From positions 124,001-188,000 of the forward strand of contig NZ_BLBG01000003.1 of the NCBI RefSeq assembly GCF_009687905.1: 64,000 nt of DNA, given 5' to 3'. The DNA is from Lacticaseibacillus zhaodongensis (GTDB lineage: Bacteria; Bacillota; Bacilli; Lactobacillales; Lactobacillaceae). The notes beneath the pieces are model-generated. The model saw only the letters and a program-made list of their open reading frames with translations, had not been told where the DNA came from and ran no database searches. Position numbers and translations under genes: made by a program. Positions 17,242 through 29,500 of the stretch are shown in pieces; positions within the stretch are counted from its first letter, which is position 1; each line of letters starts with the position of its first letter.

Positions 17242-17620
17242 ACTACGAATAAATGATAAGCCGTCGCGGCAGGCGGGTGTGAAACACCGGCGGGCACTCC
17301 TTGGCCAGCGACCACTCAAAAGCCACGCTACGGCCAAAGCCTCCGCATTACGGGCGGCAGCACATTTTACCTTTTACGTGTTGCTCTGTAATGATGGCAG
17401 CTTTTACGGCGGCTATTCGCCAGATGTGGCGGCACGGGTCAAAACTCACAACGCCGGAAAGGGTGCTAAGTACACCAAAACGCGGCGGCCAGTGCGCTTG
17501 ATTTATACGGAGACATATCCCGATGAGCACAGCGCACTTTCTGCTGAATGGCACTTCAAACATCAAAGTCGCAGCAAAAAGGAGCAATATTTACGCGCCC
17601 ATGGTGTTGCGTGGAATTAA
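17234..17620 (+). CDS. GIY-YIG domain protein (UPF0213, YhbQ-like)
   Basis: 128 residues: GIY-YIG core [16 protein letters not shown] with downstream [19 protein letters not shown] and a conserved Glu in ALSAEWHFK. Family members are about 90-100 residues; this one has an extra basic, low-complexity amino end of about 45 residues, so a later start is possible, although the ATG at 17234 overlaps the previous stop in the usual coupled manner. Nuclease activity of the family has been little studied. Confidence 0.87.
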   Translation: MTRLRINDKPSRQAGVKHRRALLGQRPLKSHATAKASALRAAAHFTFYVLLCNDGSFYGGYSPDVAARVKTHNAGKGAKYTKTRRPVRLIYTETYPDEHSALSAEWHFKHQSRSKKEQYLRAHGVAWN

Positions 17621-17635
17621 AAGCTCATGTATACT
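17607..17635 (+). promoter_or_regulatory. rpsB promoter
   Basis: TTGCGT, 17-bp spacer, TATACT, inside the end of the GIY-YIG gene and about 120 bases before rpsB. Confidence 0.75.
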
Positions 17636-17641
17636 GGTCGA

Positions 17642-17727
17642 GTGTGTGAAACGCACACAACTTACATTGCTAACGGATTGTAGAATCGGTGCCCGGAGAG
17701 GGTCTTTCCGCAAGGTGAAGTTAGCAA
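17642..17727 (+). ncRNA. Structured leader of rpsB
   Basis: First hairpin GTGTGTG-AAA-CGCACAC (17642-17658), then a domain closed by TTGCTAAC (17667-17674) and GTTAGCAA (17720-17727). The length and structure suggest S2 autoregulation of rpsB-tsf; this is inference from layout. Confidence 0.5.
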
Positions 17728-17758
17728 GAAGAAAATAAACCATTTTGGAGGATTTACC

Positions 17759-18520
17759 ATGTCAGTACTCAGCATGAAACAGTTGCTCGAAGCTGGTGTC
17801 CACTTCGGCCACCAGACCCGTCGTTGGAACCCTAAGATGAAGCCATTCATCTTTACGGAACGTAACGGTATCTACATCATTGACCTGCAGAAGACGGTCA
17901 AGATGATCGATGACGCATACGACTTCGTTAAGGACGTTGCGGCAGATAATGGTGTGTTCCTCTTCGTTGGTACGAAGAAGCAGGCTCAGGACTCCATTGC
18001 TGAAGAAGCAACGCGTGCCGGCCAGTTCTACGTTAACCACCGTTGGCTCGGTGGTACCTTGACCAACTGGAACACTATCCAGACCCGGATTCGTCGTCTT
18101 AAGAGCATCAAGAAGATGGCCGAAGATGGTACCTTCGATGTTCTTCCTAAGAAGGAAGTTTCTCTTCTTAAGAAGCAGCAGGACAAGCTCACCAAGTTCC
18201 TCGGTGGTATCGAAGACATGCCTCGCATCCCAGATGTAATCTTCATCGTTGACCCACGCAAGGAACGGATTGCCGTTAAGGAAGCTCAGAAGCTGAACAT
18301 TCCTATCGTTGCGATGGTCGACACCAACACCGACCCAGATGACATTGATGTTATCATCCCTTCAAACGATGATGCTATCCGTGCCGTTCGTCTGATCACC
18401 TCCAAGATGGCTGATGCTATCATCGAAGGTCGTCAGGGTGAAGAGCAGGCTCCTGAACAGGATGCCGCTGCAACTGACGCTAAGGATGCTGCTGAAGCAC
18501 CTGCAAGCGACAACAAGTAA
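17759..18520 (+). CDS. rpsB: 30S ribosomal protein S2
   Basis: 253 residues with [22 protein letters not shown] and WLGGTLTNW, diagnostic of S2. The C-end is an Ala/Glu/Asp-rich tail (about residues 226-253). GGAGG precedes the ATG. A terminator and a family I repeat separate it from tsf. Confidence 0.98.
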   Translation: MSVLSMKQLLEAGVHFGHQTRRWNPKMKPFIFTERNGIYIIDLQKTVKMIDDAYDFVKDVAADNGVFLFVGTKKQAQDSIAEEATRAGQFYVNHRWLGGTLTNWNTIQTRIRRLKSIKKMAEDGTFDVLPKKEVSLLKKQQDKLTKFLGGIEDMPRIPDVIFIVDPRKERIAVKEAQKLNIPIVAMVDTNTDPDDIDVIIPSNDDAIRAVRLITSKMADAIIEGRQGEEQAPEQDAAATDAKDAAEAPASDNK

Positions 18521-18529
18521 GAATTAAAT

Positions 18530-18567
18530 AAGCTGTCTGGGCCTGGTGCTCCAGGCGGCTTTTTTAT
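18530..18567 (+). terminator. Terminator after rpsB
   Basis: AGCTGTCTGG / CCAGGCGGCT stem, then seven Ts. Probably leaky, since tsf is normally co-transcribed. Confidence 0.88.
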
Positions 18568-18572
18568 TAAAA

Positions 18573-18690
18573 CAGAGCGGAGCGGAACGGTTTGAAGCTG
18601 AGCATTTGCGTGCTCTGGAAGAAATGCCGGGTTTTGGCATTACTTCCAGAGTTTGCAAAGCGCAAGCTTCAGTTCCGCGCAGCTCGACTA
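18573..18690 (+). repeat. Family I structured repeat, copy A
   Basis: Long imperfect palindrome from CAGAGC to CTCGACTA. Paired arms seen: GAGC/GCTC, GCGGAAC/GTTCCGC, TGAAGCT/AGCTTCA, TTTGC/GCAAA, CTCTGGAAG/CTTCCAGAG, and apical AATGCC-GGGTTTT-GGCATT. Confidence 0.9.
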
Positions 18691-18694
18691 TAAA

Positions 18695-18735
18695 CAGAGC
18701 CGAGTGGAATGTTTTAGCTTCACAACGCTCAACTA
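18695..18735 (+). repeat. Family I repeat, degenerate second copy
   Basis: Begins CAGAGCCGAGTGGAA and ends CGCTCAACTA four bases after copy A; the middle of the element is missing. Confidence 0.5.
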
Positions 18736-18777
18736 AAAATAGGTTAATTTTCCAGTCAATAAGGAGGACTGCCAGTT

Positions 18778-19650
18778 ATGGCTATTACCGCTAAACAAGT
18801 TAAGGAATTGCGCGACAAGACTCAGGCCGGCATGATGGACGTCAAGAAGGCGCTCGTTGAAGCTGATGGGGACATGGACAAGGCAACTGAACTGCTTCGT
18901 GAACACGGTCTCGTGAAGGCTGCTAAGAAGAGCGGCAACATTGCTGCTGAAGGTTTGGCTGAAATCGCTGTTGATGGTAACAGCGCTGCTATCGTTGAAG
19001 TTAACGCCGAAACAGACTTCGTTGCTTCTAACGACAAGTTCAAGAACTTTGTCAGTGGCGTTACCAAGACTATCGCTGCTAACAAGCCTGCCGACCTGAA
19101 AGCTGCACTTGCACTTGACCTTGATGGCGAAACCATCGACGAAGCTGCTAAGTCTTTGACCGCCGTTATCGGCGAAAAGATCAACGTTCGTCGCTTCGAC
19201 GTTGAAACCAAGGAAGACGGCGACGTCTTCGGTTCATACCTGCACAATGGTGGTCAGATTGCAGTACTCGTTACACTTAAGGGTGGGGACGAAGCAACTG
19301 CCAAGGATGTTGCGATGCACGTTGCCGCAATCAACCCTAAGTACCTGTCTCGCGAAGAGGTTCCCGCTGATGAATTGCAGCACGAAACCGAAATCTTCAC
19401 CGAAGAGACCAAAAACGAAGGCAAGCCTGAAAAGATCATTCCACGGATCGTTGAAGGTCGCGTTAACAAGTGGCTCTCAGAAATCTCACTGCTTGACCAG
19501 GAATTCGTTAAGGACTCCAGCATGACTGTTGGCCAGTACGTTGCCAGCAAGGGTGCTGAACTCAAGGGCTTCAAGCGCTTTGAAGTCGGCGAAGGCATGG
19601 AAAAGAAGGAAAACGACTTCGCTGCCGAAGTTGCGGACCAGGCTAAGTAA
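18778..19650 (+). CDS. tsf: Elongation factor Ts
   Basis: 290 residues starting [26 protein letters not shown], with the family signature [10 protein letters not shown]. Nucleotide exchange factor for EF-Tu. AAGGAGG precedes the start. Confidence 0.98.
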   Translation: MAITAKQVKELRDKTQAGMMDVKKALVEADGDMDKATELLREHGLVKAAKKSGNIAAEGLAEIAVDGNSAAIVEVNAETDFVASNDKFKNFVSGVTKTIAANKPADLKAALALDLDGETIDEAAKSLTAVIGEKINVRRFDVETKEDGDVFGSYLHNGGQIAVLVTLKGGDEATAKDVAMHVAAINPKYLSREEVPADELQHETEIFTEETKNEGKPEKIIPRIVEGRVNKWLSEISLLDQEFVKDSSMTVGQYVASKGAELKGFKRFEVGEGMEKKENDFAAEVADQAK

Positions 19651-19668
19651 TTAATTAGTCGCCTAAAG

Positions 19669-19702
19669 GAATCCCGGTTATCATACCGGGGTTCTTTTTT
19701 TG
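19669..19702 (+). terminator. Terminator after tsf
   Basis: GAATCCCGG / CCGGGGTTC stem with 8-nt loop and eight Ts. Confidence 0.92.
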
Positions 19703-19855
19703 GGAGTTTTGCAGATTATTCACTCGCTTAGCCGGTAAGATATTAATTTTGCTTACTATTCGGCGTGAATAGCTCATCATGCCCTTAGTTTTCACCCGTG
19801 CTCATGCGATTCATGGTAAACTAAATGCATATAAAAGACAGAGGAGTATTCATTC

Positions 19856-20575
19856 ATGGCTAAGTATAACCGCATTGTACTGAAGGTTAGTGGCGAAGCA
19901 CTAGCCGGTGACACTGGTTTCGGCATTCAGCCCCCAGTAATCGCCGATGTTGCTAAGGAGATCAAAGAGGTTCACGACCTCGGAGTTGAGATTGCTATCG
20001 TCTGCGGTGGCGGGAACATCTGGCGCGGTGAAACTGGTGCCCAAATGGGAATGGAACGTGCTCAGGCCGATTACATGGGGATGCTTGCCACCGTCATGAA
20101 CGCCCTGGCACTCCAGGATAGTTTGGAAAATATCGGCGTACCGACACGGGTGCAGACATCCATCGAGATGCGCCAAATCGCTGAACCTTACATTCGGCGG
20201 AAGGCTGTTCGGCACTTGGAAAAGGGTCGCGTCGTAATCTTTGCTGCTGGGACTGGTAACCCGTACTTCAGTACTGACACTACCGCTGCACTGCGGGCAG
20301 CTGAAATCGGAGCTGATGCCATTCTGATGGCCAAGAACAATGTTGATGGGGTTTACTCTGCAGATCCAGCAAAGGACAAGTCAGCTGTTAAGTTTGACAA
20401 GCTCAGTCACCTCGACATTATCACCAAGGGCCTCAACGTGATGGATTCAACCGCTAGCACTTTGTCCATGGACAACGACATTCCTCTAGTTGTCTTCAAC
20501 CTTAACGAGCCTGAGAACATCAAGCGCGTTGTTATGGGCGAGAAGATTGGAACTACTATCGAAGGGAGAAAGTAA
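19856..20575 (+). CDS. pyrH: UMP kinase
   Basis: 239 residues of the amino acid kinase fold: [39 protein letters not shown]. Phosphorylates UMP to UDP. One base separates its stop from the frr start. Confidence 0.97.
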   Translation: MAKYNRIVLKVSGEALAGDTGFGIQPPVIADVAKEIKEVHDLGVEIAIVCGGGNIWRGETGAQMGMERAQADYMGMLATVMNALALQDSLENIGVPTRVQTSIEMRQIAEPYIRRKAVRHLEKGRVVIFAAGTGNPYFSTDTTAALRAAEIGADAILMAKNNVDGVYSADPAKDKSAVKFDKLSHLDIITKGLNVMDSTASTLSMDNDIPLVVFNLNEPENIKRVVMGEKIGTTIEGRK

Positions 20576-20576
20576 C

Positions 20577-21134
20577 ATGGCTAACGAAGCAATTGAACGC
20601 GCCAAGGAGAACATGGCTAAGACCGAGAAAATTCTGGAAAAGGATTTAGGATCTGTGCGGGCCGGTCGCGCGAACGCCGGACTTTTGTCCAAAATCATGG
20701 TTGACTACTACGGTGTGCCAACGCCACTGACCCAGATGTCCGCAATCACGGTGCCTGAGCCGCGGGTCTTGCTGGTAACTCCTTACGACAAGTCCAGTCT
20801 GAAGGACATCACCACCGCAATCGAAATGTCCGATTTAGGCATCAACCCTGCTAACGACGGGACCGCGATTCGGCTGGCCGTTCCGCAGCTCACAACTGAC
20901 CGTCGCGTTGAGCTTGCTAAGGAAGTCGGCAAGTACTCTGAAAGTGCCAAAATTGCCGTCCGTAATGTCCGGCGTGACGCTAACGATGACATCAAGCGGC
21001 AGCAGAAGAATGGTGACATCACTGAAGACGAAATGCACCGACTGGAAAAAGACATCCAAAAGGTTACTGATGACGCAACCAAGCGGATCGACGAAATCGC
21101 TGCTGACAAGGAAAAAGAAATCAAGGAAGGCTAA
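20577..21134 (+). CDS. frr: Ribosome recycling factor
   Basis: 185 residues; [22 protein letters not shown] and the long three-helix bundle ending [15 protein letters not shown] are diagnostic. Start 20577 follows GGGAG at the end of pyrH. Dismantles post-termination ribosomes with EF-G. Confidence 0.97.
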   Translation: MANEAIERAKENMAKTEKILEKDLGSVRAGRANAGLLSKIMVDYYGVPTPLTQMSAITVPEPRVLLVTPYDKSSLKDITTAIEMSDLGINPANDGTAIRLAVPQLTTDRRVELAKEVGKYSESAKIAVRNVRRDANDDIKRQQKNGDITEDEMHRLEKDIQKVTDDATKRIDEIAADKEKEIKEG

Positions 21135-21145
21135 TTGCCTTGCTT

Positions 21146-21180
21146 GGGTGGTCTCGATGATGCATCGGGGCCGCTTTTTT
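21146..21180 (+). terminator. Terminator after frr
   Basis: GGTCTCGAT / ATCGGGGCC stem, six Ts. Confidence 0.85.
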
Positions 21181-21349
21181 ACATATTTTCGGATTGGGAG
21201 AACGTTCAGCGGTCGTTAAGTGCAATCGCAGACTGGACGGCACGTTTTAAGCTAAAAGCGACAGAAGGCTGAATCCGGACGCGAAGGCTTTTGCTTAGGC
21301 CCGTAATCTGCTAAACTCTTATGGTGAATCTTTATTCTGGAGGCGCTTT

Positions 21350-22099
21350 GTGCGAAGCGATAATAATACTCAAATTAAACTAGATCCGCAGCGGATTCCG
21401 CAGCATGTTGCCATCATCATGGATGGTAACGGCCGCTGGGCGAAGAAACGCCTGCTGCCACGGATTGCTGGTCATAAGCAGGGCATGGATAATGTCCGGA
21501 CAATCACTCGGGCGGCATCGGCACTCGGCATCAAGGTGTTGACGCTCTATGCTTTTTCGACCGAAAACTGGAAGCGGCCTAAAGATGAGGTCAGCTACAT
21601 CATGAGTTTACCGGTCACCTTCTTTAATAATTTTGTTCCCGAACTGATTGAGCAGAACGTCCGGGTCATGATTATGGGTGATTTGACTGCTTTGCCTGAA
21701 TCCACGCGGTCGGCGTGCGCCAGGGCTATCGCAGACACGGCGCATTGTGATGGGATGATCTTGAACTTTGCGCTCAACTATGGTGGCCGCGATGAGCTAC
21801 GGCGGGCTGTTCAGCAGCTCGCGCAAGAAGCGGAGGACGGCAAACGGCAAGCGCGCGACATTAAGGATACCGATATCGATGCCGCGCTGATGACCGCACC
21901 CCTGGGCAAGCTGGCCGATCCTGACTTGCTGATCCGGACCAGCGGCGAGGAGCGGATCTCGAACTTCCTGCTCTGGCAAATTGCCTACAGCGAACTAGTG
22001 TTTACCGACCGGCTGTGGCCAGATTTCAGTGCCGACGACCTGCGCAGTGCTTGTGCTGATTACGCGAGTCGTGATCGCCGCTTTGGGGCGGTAAAGTAA
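21350..22099 (+). CDS. uppS: Undecaprenyl diphosphate synthase
   Basis: 249 residues: IIMDGNGRWAKKR with the catalytic Asp, AFSTENWKRP, and RTSGEERISNFLLWQ. Builds the C55 lipid carrier for cell wall polymers from farnesyl-PP. Start is GTG at 21350 after TGGAGG. Two family I repeats begin two bases after its stop. Confidence 0.96.
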   Translation: MRSDNNTQIKLDPQRIPQHVAIIMDGNGRWAKKRLLPRIAGHKQGMDNVRTITRAASALGIKVLTLYAFSTENWKRPKDEVSYIMSLPVTFFNNFVPELIEQNVRVMIMGDLTALPESTRSACARAIADTAHCDGMILNFALNYGGRDELRRAVQQLAQEAEDGKRQARDIKDTDIDAALMTAPLGKLADPDLLIRTSGEERISNFLLWQIAYSELVFTDRLWPDFSADDLRSACADYASRDRRFGAVK

Positions 22100-22101
22100 C
22101 A

Positions 22102-22220
22102 CAGAGCGGAGCCCCGCGATCAGAAGCTGAGCATTAACGTACTTTAGGACAAATGCCGGGTTTTAGGCATTGGTCCTAAAGTGTGTTAAGCGCAAGCTTT
22201 TGCGGGGCGCAGCTCGACTA
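22102..22220 (+). repeat. Family I structured repeat, copy B1
   Basis: Arms GAGC/GCTC, GCCCCGC/GCGGGGC, AGAAGCT/AGCTTTT, TTAAC/GTTAA, ACTTTAGGAC/GTCCTAAAGT, apical AATGCC-GGGTTTTA-GGCATT. It starts two bases after the uppS stop codon; no other terminator follows uppS. Confidence 0.92.
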
Positions 22221-22225
22221 CAACA

Positions 22226-22321
22226 CAGAGCGCAGGGAGCCGCAAGCTTCACTACGTTGTCCTTGGAACTAATGGCAACAAGTTGCGAAAGTTCCAGAGG
22301 CTACCCCGCGCAGCTCGACTA
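22226..22321 (+). repeat. Family I structured repeat, copy B2 (divergent)
   Basis: Same ends (CAGAGC, GCGCAGCTCGACTA) but another core: TTGGAAC / GTTCCAGAG with apical GCAAC-AA-GTTGC. Five bases after B1. Confidence 0.75.
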
Positions 22322-22400
22322 TGCCGCGGCCGTATACCTAGCACCACGGCACACTATGCAGTTAACCTGCATTTATCTTGAAACTAAAGGGGAATATTTA

Positions 22401-23189
22401 ATGAAAACACGTGTAATCACGGCAGTTGTCGCGCTGGCAATCTTTATTCCGATTTTGCTACTCGGCGGCTACTGGATCGATTTTGCGGCGGTAGCCTTAG
22501 CACTGGTGGCCTTGAGCGAAGTCTTTATCATGCGCAAGAAGATTATTGTGTCATTGGAATTTTTGATCGGCTCGCTTGGCGTCTTGGTCATGGTTCTGCC
22601 CGACACCTTCTTCAACTTCGTGCCACAGAACCTTGGCCGAATTGACATGCTCAGCATCATCATTGCTCTACTGCTGGTTCTGACTGTTACCACAAAGAAT
22701 AAGACTAGTTACGATGATATCAGCGTGACTGCGCTGTCCATCCTGTACATTGGGACCGGTTTTCACTATTTGGCCGCGATTCGCAACAAGGAAGGCTTTG
22801 GCCTGTTGATGTTCGCGCTGCTCATCGTATGGCTGACCGATTCTGGTGCTTATATGGGCGGTCGGGCTTTCGGCAAGCACAAGCTGTGGCCAGCAATCAG
22901 TCCGAACAAGACCTGGGAAGGCTCCATCTGTGGGGTCGTTGTCGCGATGGTTTTCGCCGTGATTTACACGCACTTCGTTCCCCTTGGCCACGGCATCCCA
23001 ATGATGCTGCTGATTGCCTTCGTAATGTCCGTTTGGGGCCAAATGGGGGACCTTGCCGAATCCGCACTCAAACGTTACTACGGCGTGAAGGATTCCGGCA
23101 AAATTCTCCCTGGTCACGGCGGCATTCTGGACCGTTTCGACAGTCTGCTGTTCGTTCTACCCTTGGTCCACTTCCTTGGTCTGGTATAA
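22401..23189 (+). CDS. cdsA: Phosphatidate cytidylyltransferase
   Basis: 262 residues, about seven membrane helices; the C-terminal CdsA signature runs from SPNKTWEGS through QMGDLAESALKR to KDSGKILPGHGGILDRFDS. Makes CDP-diacylglycerol. Start at 22401 after AAAGGGGAA; the reading from 22170 would run through the repeats and is rejected. Confidence 0.96.
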   Translation: MKTRVITAVVALAIFIPILLLGGYWIDFAAVALALVALSEVFIMRKKIIVSLEFLIGSLGVLVMVLPDTFFNFVPQNLGRIDMLSIIIALLLVLTVTTKNKTSYDDISVTALSILYIGTGFHYLAAIRNKEGFGLLMFALLIVWLTDSGAYMGGRAFGKHKLWPAISPNKTWEGSICGVVVAMVFAVIYTHFVPLGHGIPMMLLIAFVMSVWGQMGDLAESALKRYYGVKDSGKILPGHGGILDRFDSLLFVLPLVHFLGLV

Positions 23190-23243
23190 TTTAGAAAGCA
23201 GCAAAAATACTTTCGTTTGCTCCACCCAAAAGGAGGCTCAACC

Positions 23244-24482
23244 ATGACTACAATCATCTGGTTCATCATCATTTTCGGAACCATCGTTATTGTGCACGAG
23301 TTCGGCCACTATTTCTTTGCCAAGCGCTCTGGTATTCTGGTGCGGGAGTTCTCAGTCGGCATGGGGCCGAAGCTGTACAGCTCGCGGCGTAACGGTACCG
23401 CCTACACCCTGCGGATTCTGCCGTTGGGCGGTTATGTGCGCATGGCCGGTTGGCAGGACGAAGAGGCGGACATTAAACCCGGCATGCAGGTGACCTTGGC
23501 GACCGGCGCTAACGGCAAGGTCAGCCGTATCAATACGTCGACAAAAAATATCCTTGAAGGCGGCGTGCCTGTGCAGGTCAGCAACGCCGACTTGGTCGAT
23601 GACCTGCTGATTCGCGGCTACGCGAACGGCAATGAAGACATACTCAAGACTTACGAAGTTGACCATGACGCCACTGTCATTGAAAGTGACGGGACGGAGG
23701 TGCAGATTGCGCCGCGGGACGTGCAGTTTCAGAGCGTATCCGTTTGGCGGCGGATGTTAGTCAACTTTGCTGGGCCGATGAATAACTTCATTTTGGCTTT
23801 TGTCGTCTTCTTGGGACTCGCGCTCAGTATGGGTGTGCCTAGTCCTAGCAACCAAATCGGTGCCGTCTCCAGTGGCGCACCAGCTGACCGGGCCGACATG
23901 CGGAGTAACGACCGCATCGTTGCCGTTAACGGGGTCCGCACTGATTCATTCACTGGTATCCAGAAACAAATCGACAAGCACAAGGGCGGTACACTCACCC
24001 TGCGCATCCAGCGGCAGAGTGAGCGGCGCACAATTAAGGTCACGCCAAACAAGGCCGGCATGATCGGAATCGAGAGCTCGATCACCCGTAATCCTGGAAT
24101 TGCAATCAAGTACGCTTTTGTTGAACCATGGACCATGGCTCTGCAAATTCTGGCTGCACTCAAGGATCTCGTTACCGGGGGCTTCTCATTGAACAAGCTC
24201 GCGGGTCCGGTCGGGATCTACCAGATGACCAGCCAGGCCGCTAGTGGTGGTTTGTACACGGTGGTTGGCTTCTTGGCGTCACTTTCGATCAATCTGGGCA
24301 TTATGAACTTGCTGCCGATTCCAATGCTGGATGGTGGCAAAATTTTGATGAATATCATTGAGGCAATTCGCCGTAAGCCGATTCCGCACGAACAGGAAGG
24401 GGTTGTCACCCTGATCGGGGCGGCGCTCGTCATGGCATTAATGATTGCCGTGACCATCAACGATATCCTCCGCATCTTTTAA
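23244..24482 (+). CDS. rseP: RseP/RasP site-2 membrane metalloprotease
   Basis: 412 residues. Zinc motif HEFGH in IVIVHEFGHYFFAKRSG near the amino end, a PDZ domain around residues 200-270, and the third zinc ligand in LPIPMLDGGK. Cuts membrane proteins such as anti-sigma factors and leftover signal peptides. Start at 23244 after AAGGAGG. Confidence 0.95.
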   Translation: MTTIIWFIIIFGTIVIVHEFGHYFFAKRSGILVREFSVGMGPKLYSSRRNGTAYTLRILPLGGYVRMAGWQDEEADIKPGMQVTLATGANGKVSRINTSTKNILEGGVPVQVSNADLVDDLLIRGYANGNEDILKTYEVDHDATVIESDGTEVQIAPRDVQFQSVSVWRRMLVNFAGPMNNFILAFVVFLGLALSMGVPSPSNQIGAVSSGAPADRADMRSNDRIVAVNGVRTDSFTGIQKQIDKHKGGTLTLRIQRQSERRTIKVTPNKAGMIGIESSITRNPGIAIKYAFVEPWTMALQILAALKDLVTGGFSLNKLAGPVGIYQMTSQAASGGLYTVVGFLASLSINLGIMNLLPIPMLDGGKILMNIIEAIRRKPIPHEQEGVVTLIGAALVMALMIAVTINDILRIF

Positions 24483-24500
24483 CTAAGGTAATTAATTTAA

Positions 24501-26243
<1,743 letters not shown>

Positions 26244-26592
26244 CCAGTTGCCTGCTTGCCTTTTGCAAAATTGACGGCAGGTACTGTGCCAAGCGCAGAG
26301 TGTGTGCCCGTAAAGGGTAACTGCTGCAGCCGCAACTAATGAGAGTGGACCACAATGCGGTCAGCTCCTGAGCATTAGCAGAAAACGGCGTATTCCCGAA
26401 CTTTGGGAATGCGTCGTTTTAGGCTAAGCGGAAGGAGCTGCAGTGTGGGCCACGTTTACAGGCCGCCTCCTCACCATAACTATTAACGGTCAGGAGGCGG
26501 CCGGCAGCGATGGTCGTCAGTCAATTCGAAGCCACTGACTGTTACTTAGCCTCTTATTTTGCAGTGAGGTAACACATTTAGAAAGGAACATC
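26244..26592. other. Intergenic gap holding family II repeat
   Basis: 349 bases between proS and polC. Apart from the family II element at 26341-26522 I see no gene; a polC promoter was not clear. Confidence 0.7.
26341..26522 (-). repeat. Family II structured repeat, copy 2
   Basis: Reverse-complement match of 15556-15742. Hairpin GGCCGCCTCC / GGAGGCGGCC replaces GGCCGACTCC / GGAGTCGGCC of copy 1; the central hairpin closes on the same CCCAAAGTTCGGG loop with changed but still paired arms. Confidence 0.88.
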
Positions 26593-29500
26593 ATGCTAGA
26601 CAAACGGGAAATGTTTGAGAAGCTGAGCGAGCAAATTCAGCTTAATCCGAATATTGCGAACGCCCCAGCTTTTGCGACCGCCACGGTTGATAGTGTGACC
26701 GTGCACGCAAAGTCGCGGCGCTATGAATTCCAGTTCACGATGGGGGAGATTCTGCCTTACGCCGTGTTCCAGGAGTTTAGCAATGCCCTTAGTGCGGCCT
26801 TCACCGACATTGCGCAGGTCAGCCTGCACATCAACGTCGACAAGCCCAACTACGACATCAGTTTGATTCGCGGTTATTGGGATTACGTGGTCAGTCACGC
26901 CCAGCTGCAATCGGCAATTGTCAGTCAGCAGTGCGCGAACATCACGCCCGAACTACGTGGCCAGACTTTAATTCTACCGGTCGAAAATGACCCGATGCGG
27001 CAATTCTTCGCGGATGGTCCAGTTGCGGCCTTGGAAAATAAGTATCGCGACTTGGGTTTCGGCGGCTTAACCGTTAAACCGGAAGTGGACACCGCTGCTG
27101 AAGCGGCAAACATCTCCGAATTCAAGAGCAAGCGCGCTGAAGAGACCGCCGCGCTCGCCGAACGGGCTGCTAGTGTCATCCAGAAGGCAAGTGAAGAGCA
27201 CAAAGCGACCGCTGTGGCCGTTCAACTCGGCCGGGAAATCAAGCCCAGCGAGAACGTGCAGCAGATGGTCACCATTAACCAGGAGGAACGCAGCGTTGTG
27301 ATCGAAGGTTATGCCTTTGACGTTGAGGTGCGGGAACTCCGGAGTAAACGTAAGTTGCTGACAGTCAAACTCACTGACTATTCCAGTAGTTTCCTGGTTA
27401 AGAAGTTTAGTAATAATAAGGAAGATGAAGCCGTTTTTGACCAAATCAAGCAGGGAATGTGGCTCAAGGTCCGTGGCAGTGTCCAGGAAGATTCATACTC
27501 GCGTGAATTGACCGTTAATGCCCGCGACATGATGCAGGTCAAGCATGCGGAACGCCAGGACACAGCTGAAGGCGAGAAGCGTGTTGAGTTGCACCTGCAC
27601 ACCAACATGAGCCAGATGGACGCAACCAACAGCATTACGGATTACGTCAAGCGCGCGGCCGCCTGGGGTCAGGACGCAATTGCCGTCACCGACCACGCTG
27701 ATCTGCAGGCTTATCCAGAGGCACACACCGCAGCGGCGAAGGCAGGTATCAAAATGCTCTATGGTGTTGAAGTCAACTTGGTTGATGACGGCACACCGGT
27801 GGCCTACCGGAATGACGCAGATGTGCCGCTGGCTGATCAGACCTACGTCGTGTTCGATACTGAAACGACCGGCTTGTCCGCTGTATACGACAAGGTGATT
27901 GAACTGGCGGCCGTCAAAATGAAGGACGGCGCGGTCATCGATTCTTTTGAAGAGATGATCAATCCGGGTTTTGCACTGTCAGACTTCACTATGAATCTGA
28001 CGCACATCACCAACGAGATGGTGCAAAACGGCGGGACCGAGGAGCAAGTTTTCACTAAGTTTGCCGAATTCTCTAAAGACTGCATCCTCGTTGGCCACAA
28101 CGTCACCTTCGATATCGGGTTCTTGAATGCAGCGCACGACCGGTTAAAACTGCCCGAAATTACCCAACCGGTCATTGATACCCTTGAACTATCCCGGGCT
28201 TTGCACCCTGAAATCAAGAACCACAAGCTGGATTCCCTGACTAAGCGCTACAACATTTCGCTGGAGAATCACCACCGTGCTAACGCTGATGCTGAATCGA
28301 CCGGTTACCTGATGTACGCGCTGTTCAAAGAGGCCAAGGAAATGTTTGACTGGACCCAGCTGAATCAGCTCAACGACAGGGTCGGCACTGGTGATGCCTA
28401 TAAGCAGGCGCGGCCGGTGCACGCCATCGTGATGGCGACCACCCAGGCGGGGCTGAAGAACCTGTTCAAACTGGTCAGTGAATCAATGGTCAAGTACTTC
28501 TACCGGGTACCACGTGTTCCGCGTAGCCGGCTCCAGCATTACCGCGAGGGCCTAATTGTGGGTTCCGCGTGTGAGCGTGGTGAAGTCTTCACCGCCATGA
28601 TGCAGAAGGGGGTCCCGGAAGCGCGGGCCGCCGCGAAGTTCTACGACTACCTAGAAGTGCAGCCGCTGGCGAATTACAAGCAGCTTTTGGAATCCCAGAT
28701 GGTTTCGGGCCCCGTGCAGCTGAAGGATATTATTGGCAAAATCATCAAAATCGGTGAGGAGTTGGGTAAGCCAGTCGTTGCAACGGGGGATGTTCATTAT
28801 CTGGACCCGCACGACGCAATTTACCGCCACATTCTGATTAATAGTCAGGGTGGGGCGAACCCACTGAACCGGTACCCACTGCCAGACGTCCACTTCCGGA
28901 CCACCGATGAGATGCTTAAGGAATTCGCCTGGCTCGGTGCGGACAAGGCGCAGGAACTTGTTGTCACCAACACGCACAAAATCGCCGACATGATTGACGG
29001 CGAGATCACGCCCGTGAAGACGAAGCTCTACACGCCTGAGATTCCCGGTGTTAACGAAAATTTTGAGCGCGACGTTATGCGGACTGCGCACGAATGGTAC
29101 GGCGAGGAATTACCGACCATCGTTGCGGAGCGTATTAAGAAGGAACTCAAGAGTATCATTGGGAACGGGTTTGCGGTCATTTACAACATCGCCCAGCAGT
29201 TGGTATTGAAGTCCAACAAGGACGGTTACCTGGTTGGTTCCCGTGGTTCCGTGGGCTCCAGTCTGGCCGCAACGCTTTCTGGAATCACCGAAGTTAACCC
29301 CTTGCCGCCGCATTACCGCTGCCCGAACTGTCAATACAGTGAGTTCTATACGAAGGGGGAGTACGGGTCTGGTTTTGACTTGCCCGACAAGAACTGCCCT
29401 AAGTGTGGGACGGAGTTGATCAAAGATGGCCACGATATTCCTTTCGAAACCTTCCTGGGCTTCCACGGGGACAAGGTGCCTGATATTGACCTGAACTTCT

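Noticed and set aside
18573-18690. Family I element as insertion sequence or tRNA-like gene
   Set aside because: No open frame, no target duplication noticed and no cloverleaf; it folds as one long hairpin.
22170-22400. Amino-terminal extension of CdsA by 77 codons
   Set aside because: It would be translated from intergenic family I repeats; the ATG at 22401 with a ribosome site gives the normal membrane-protein start.
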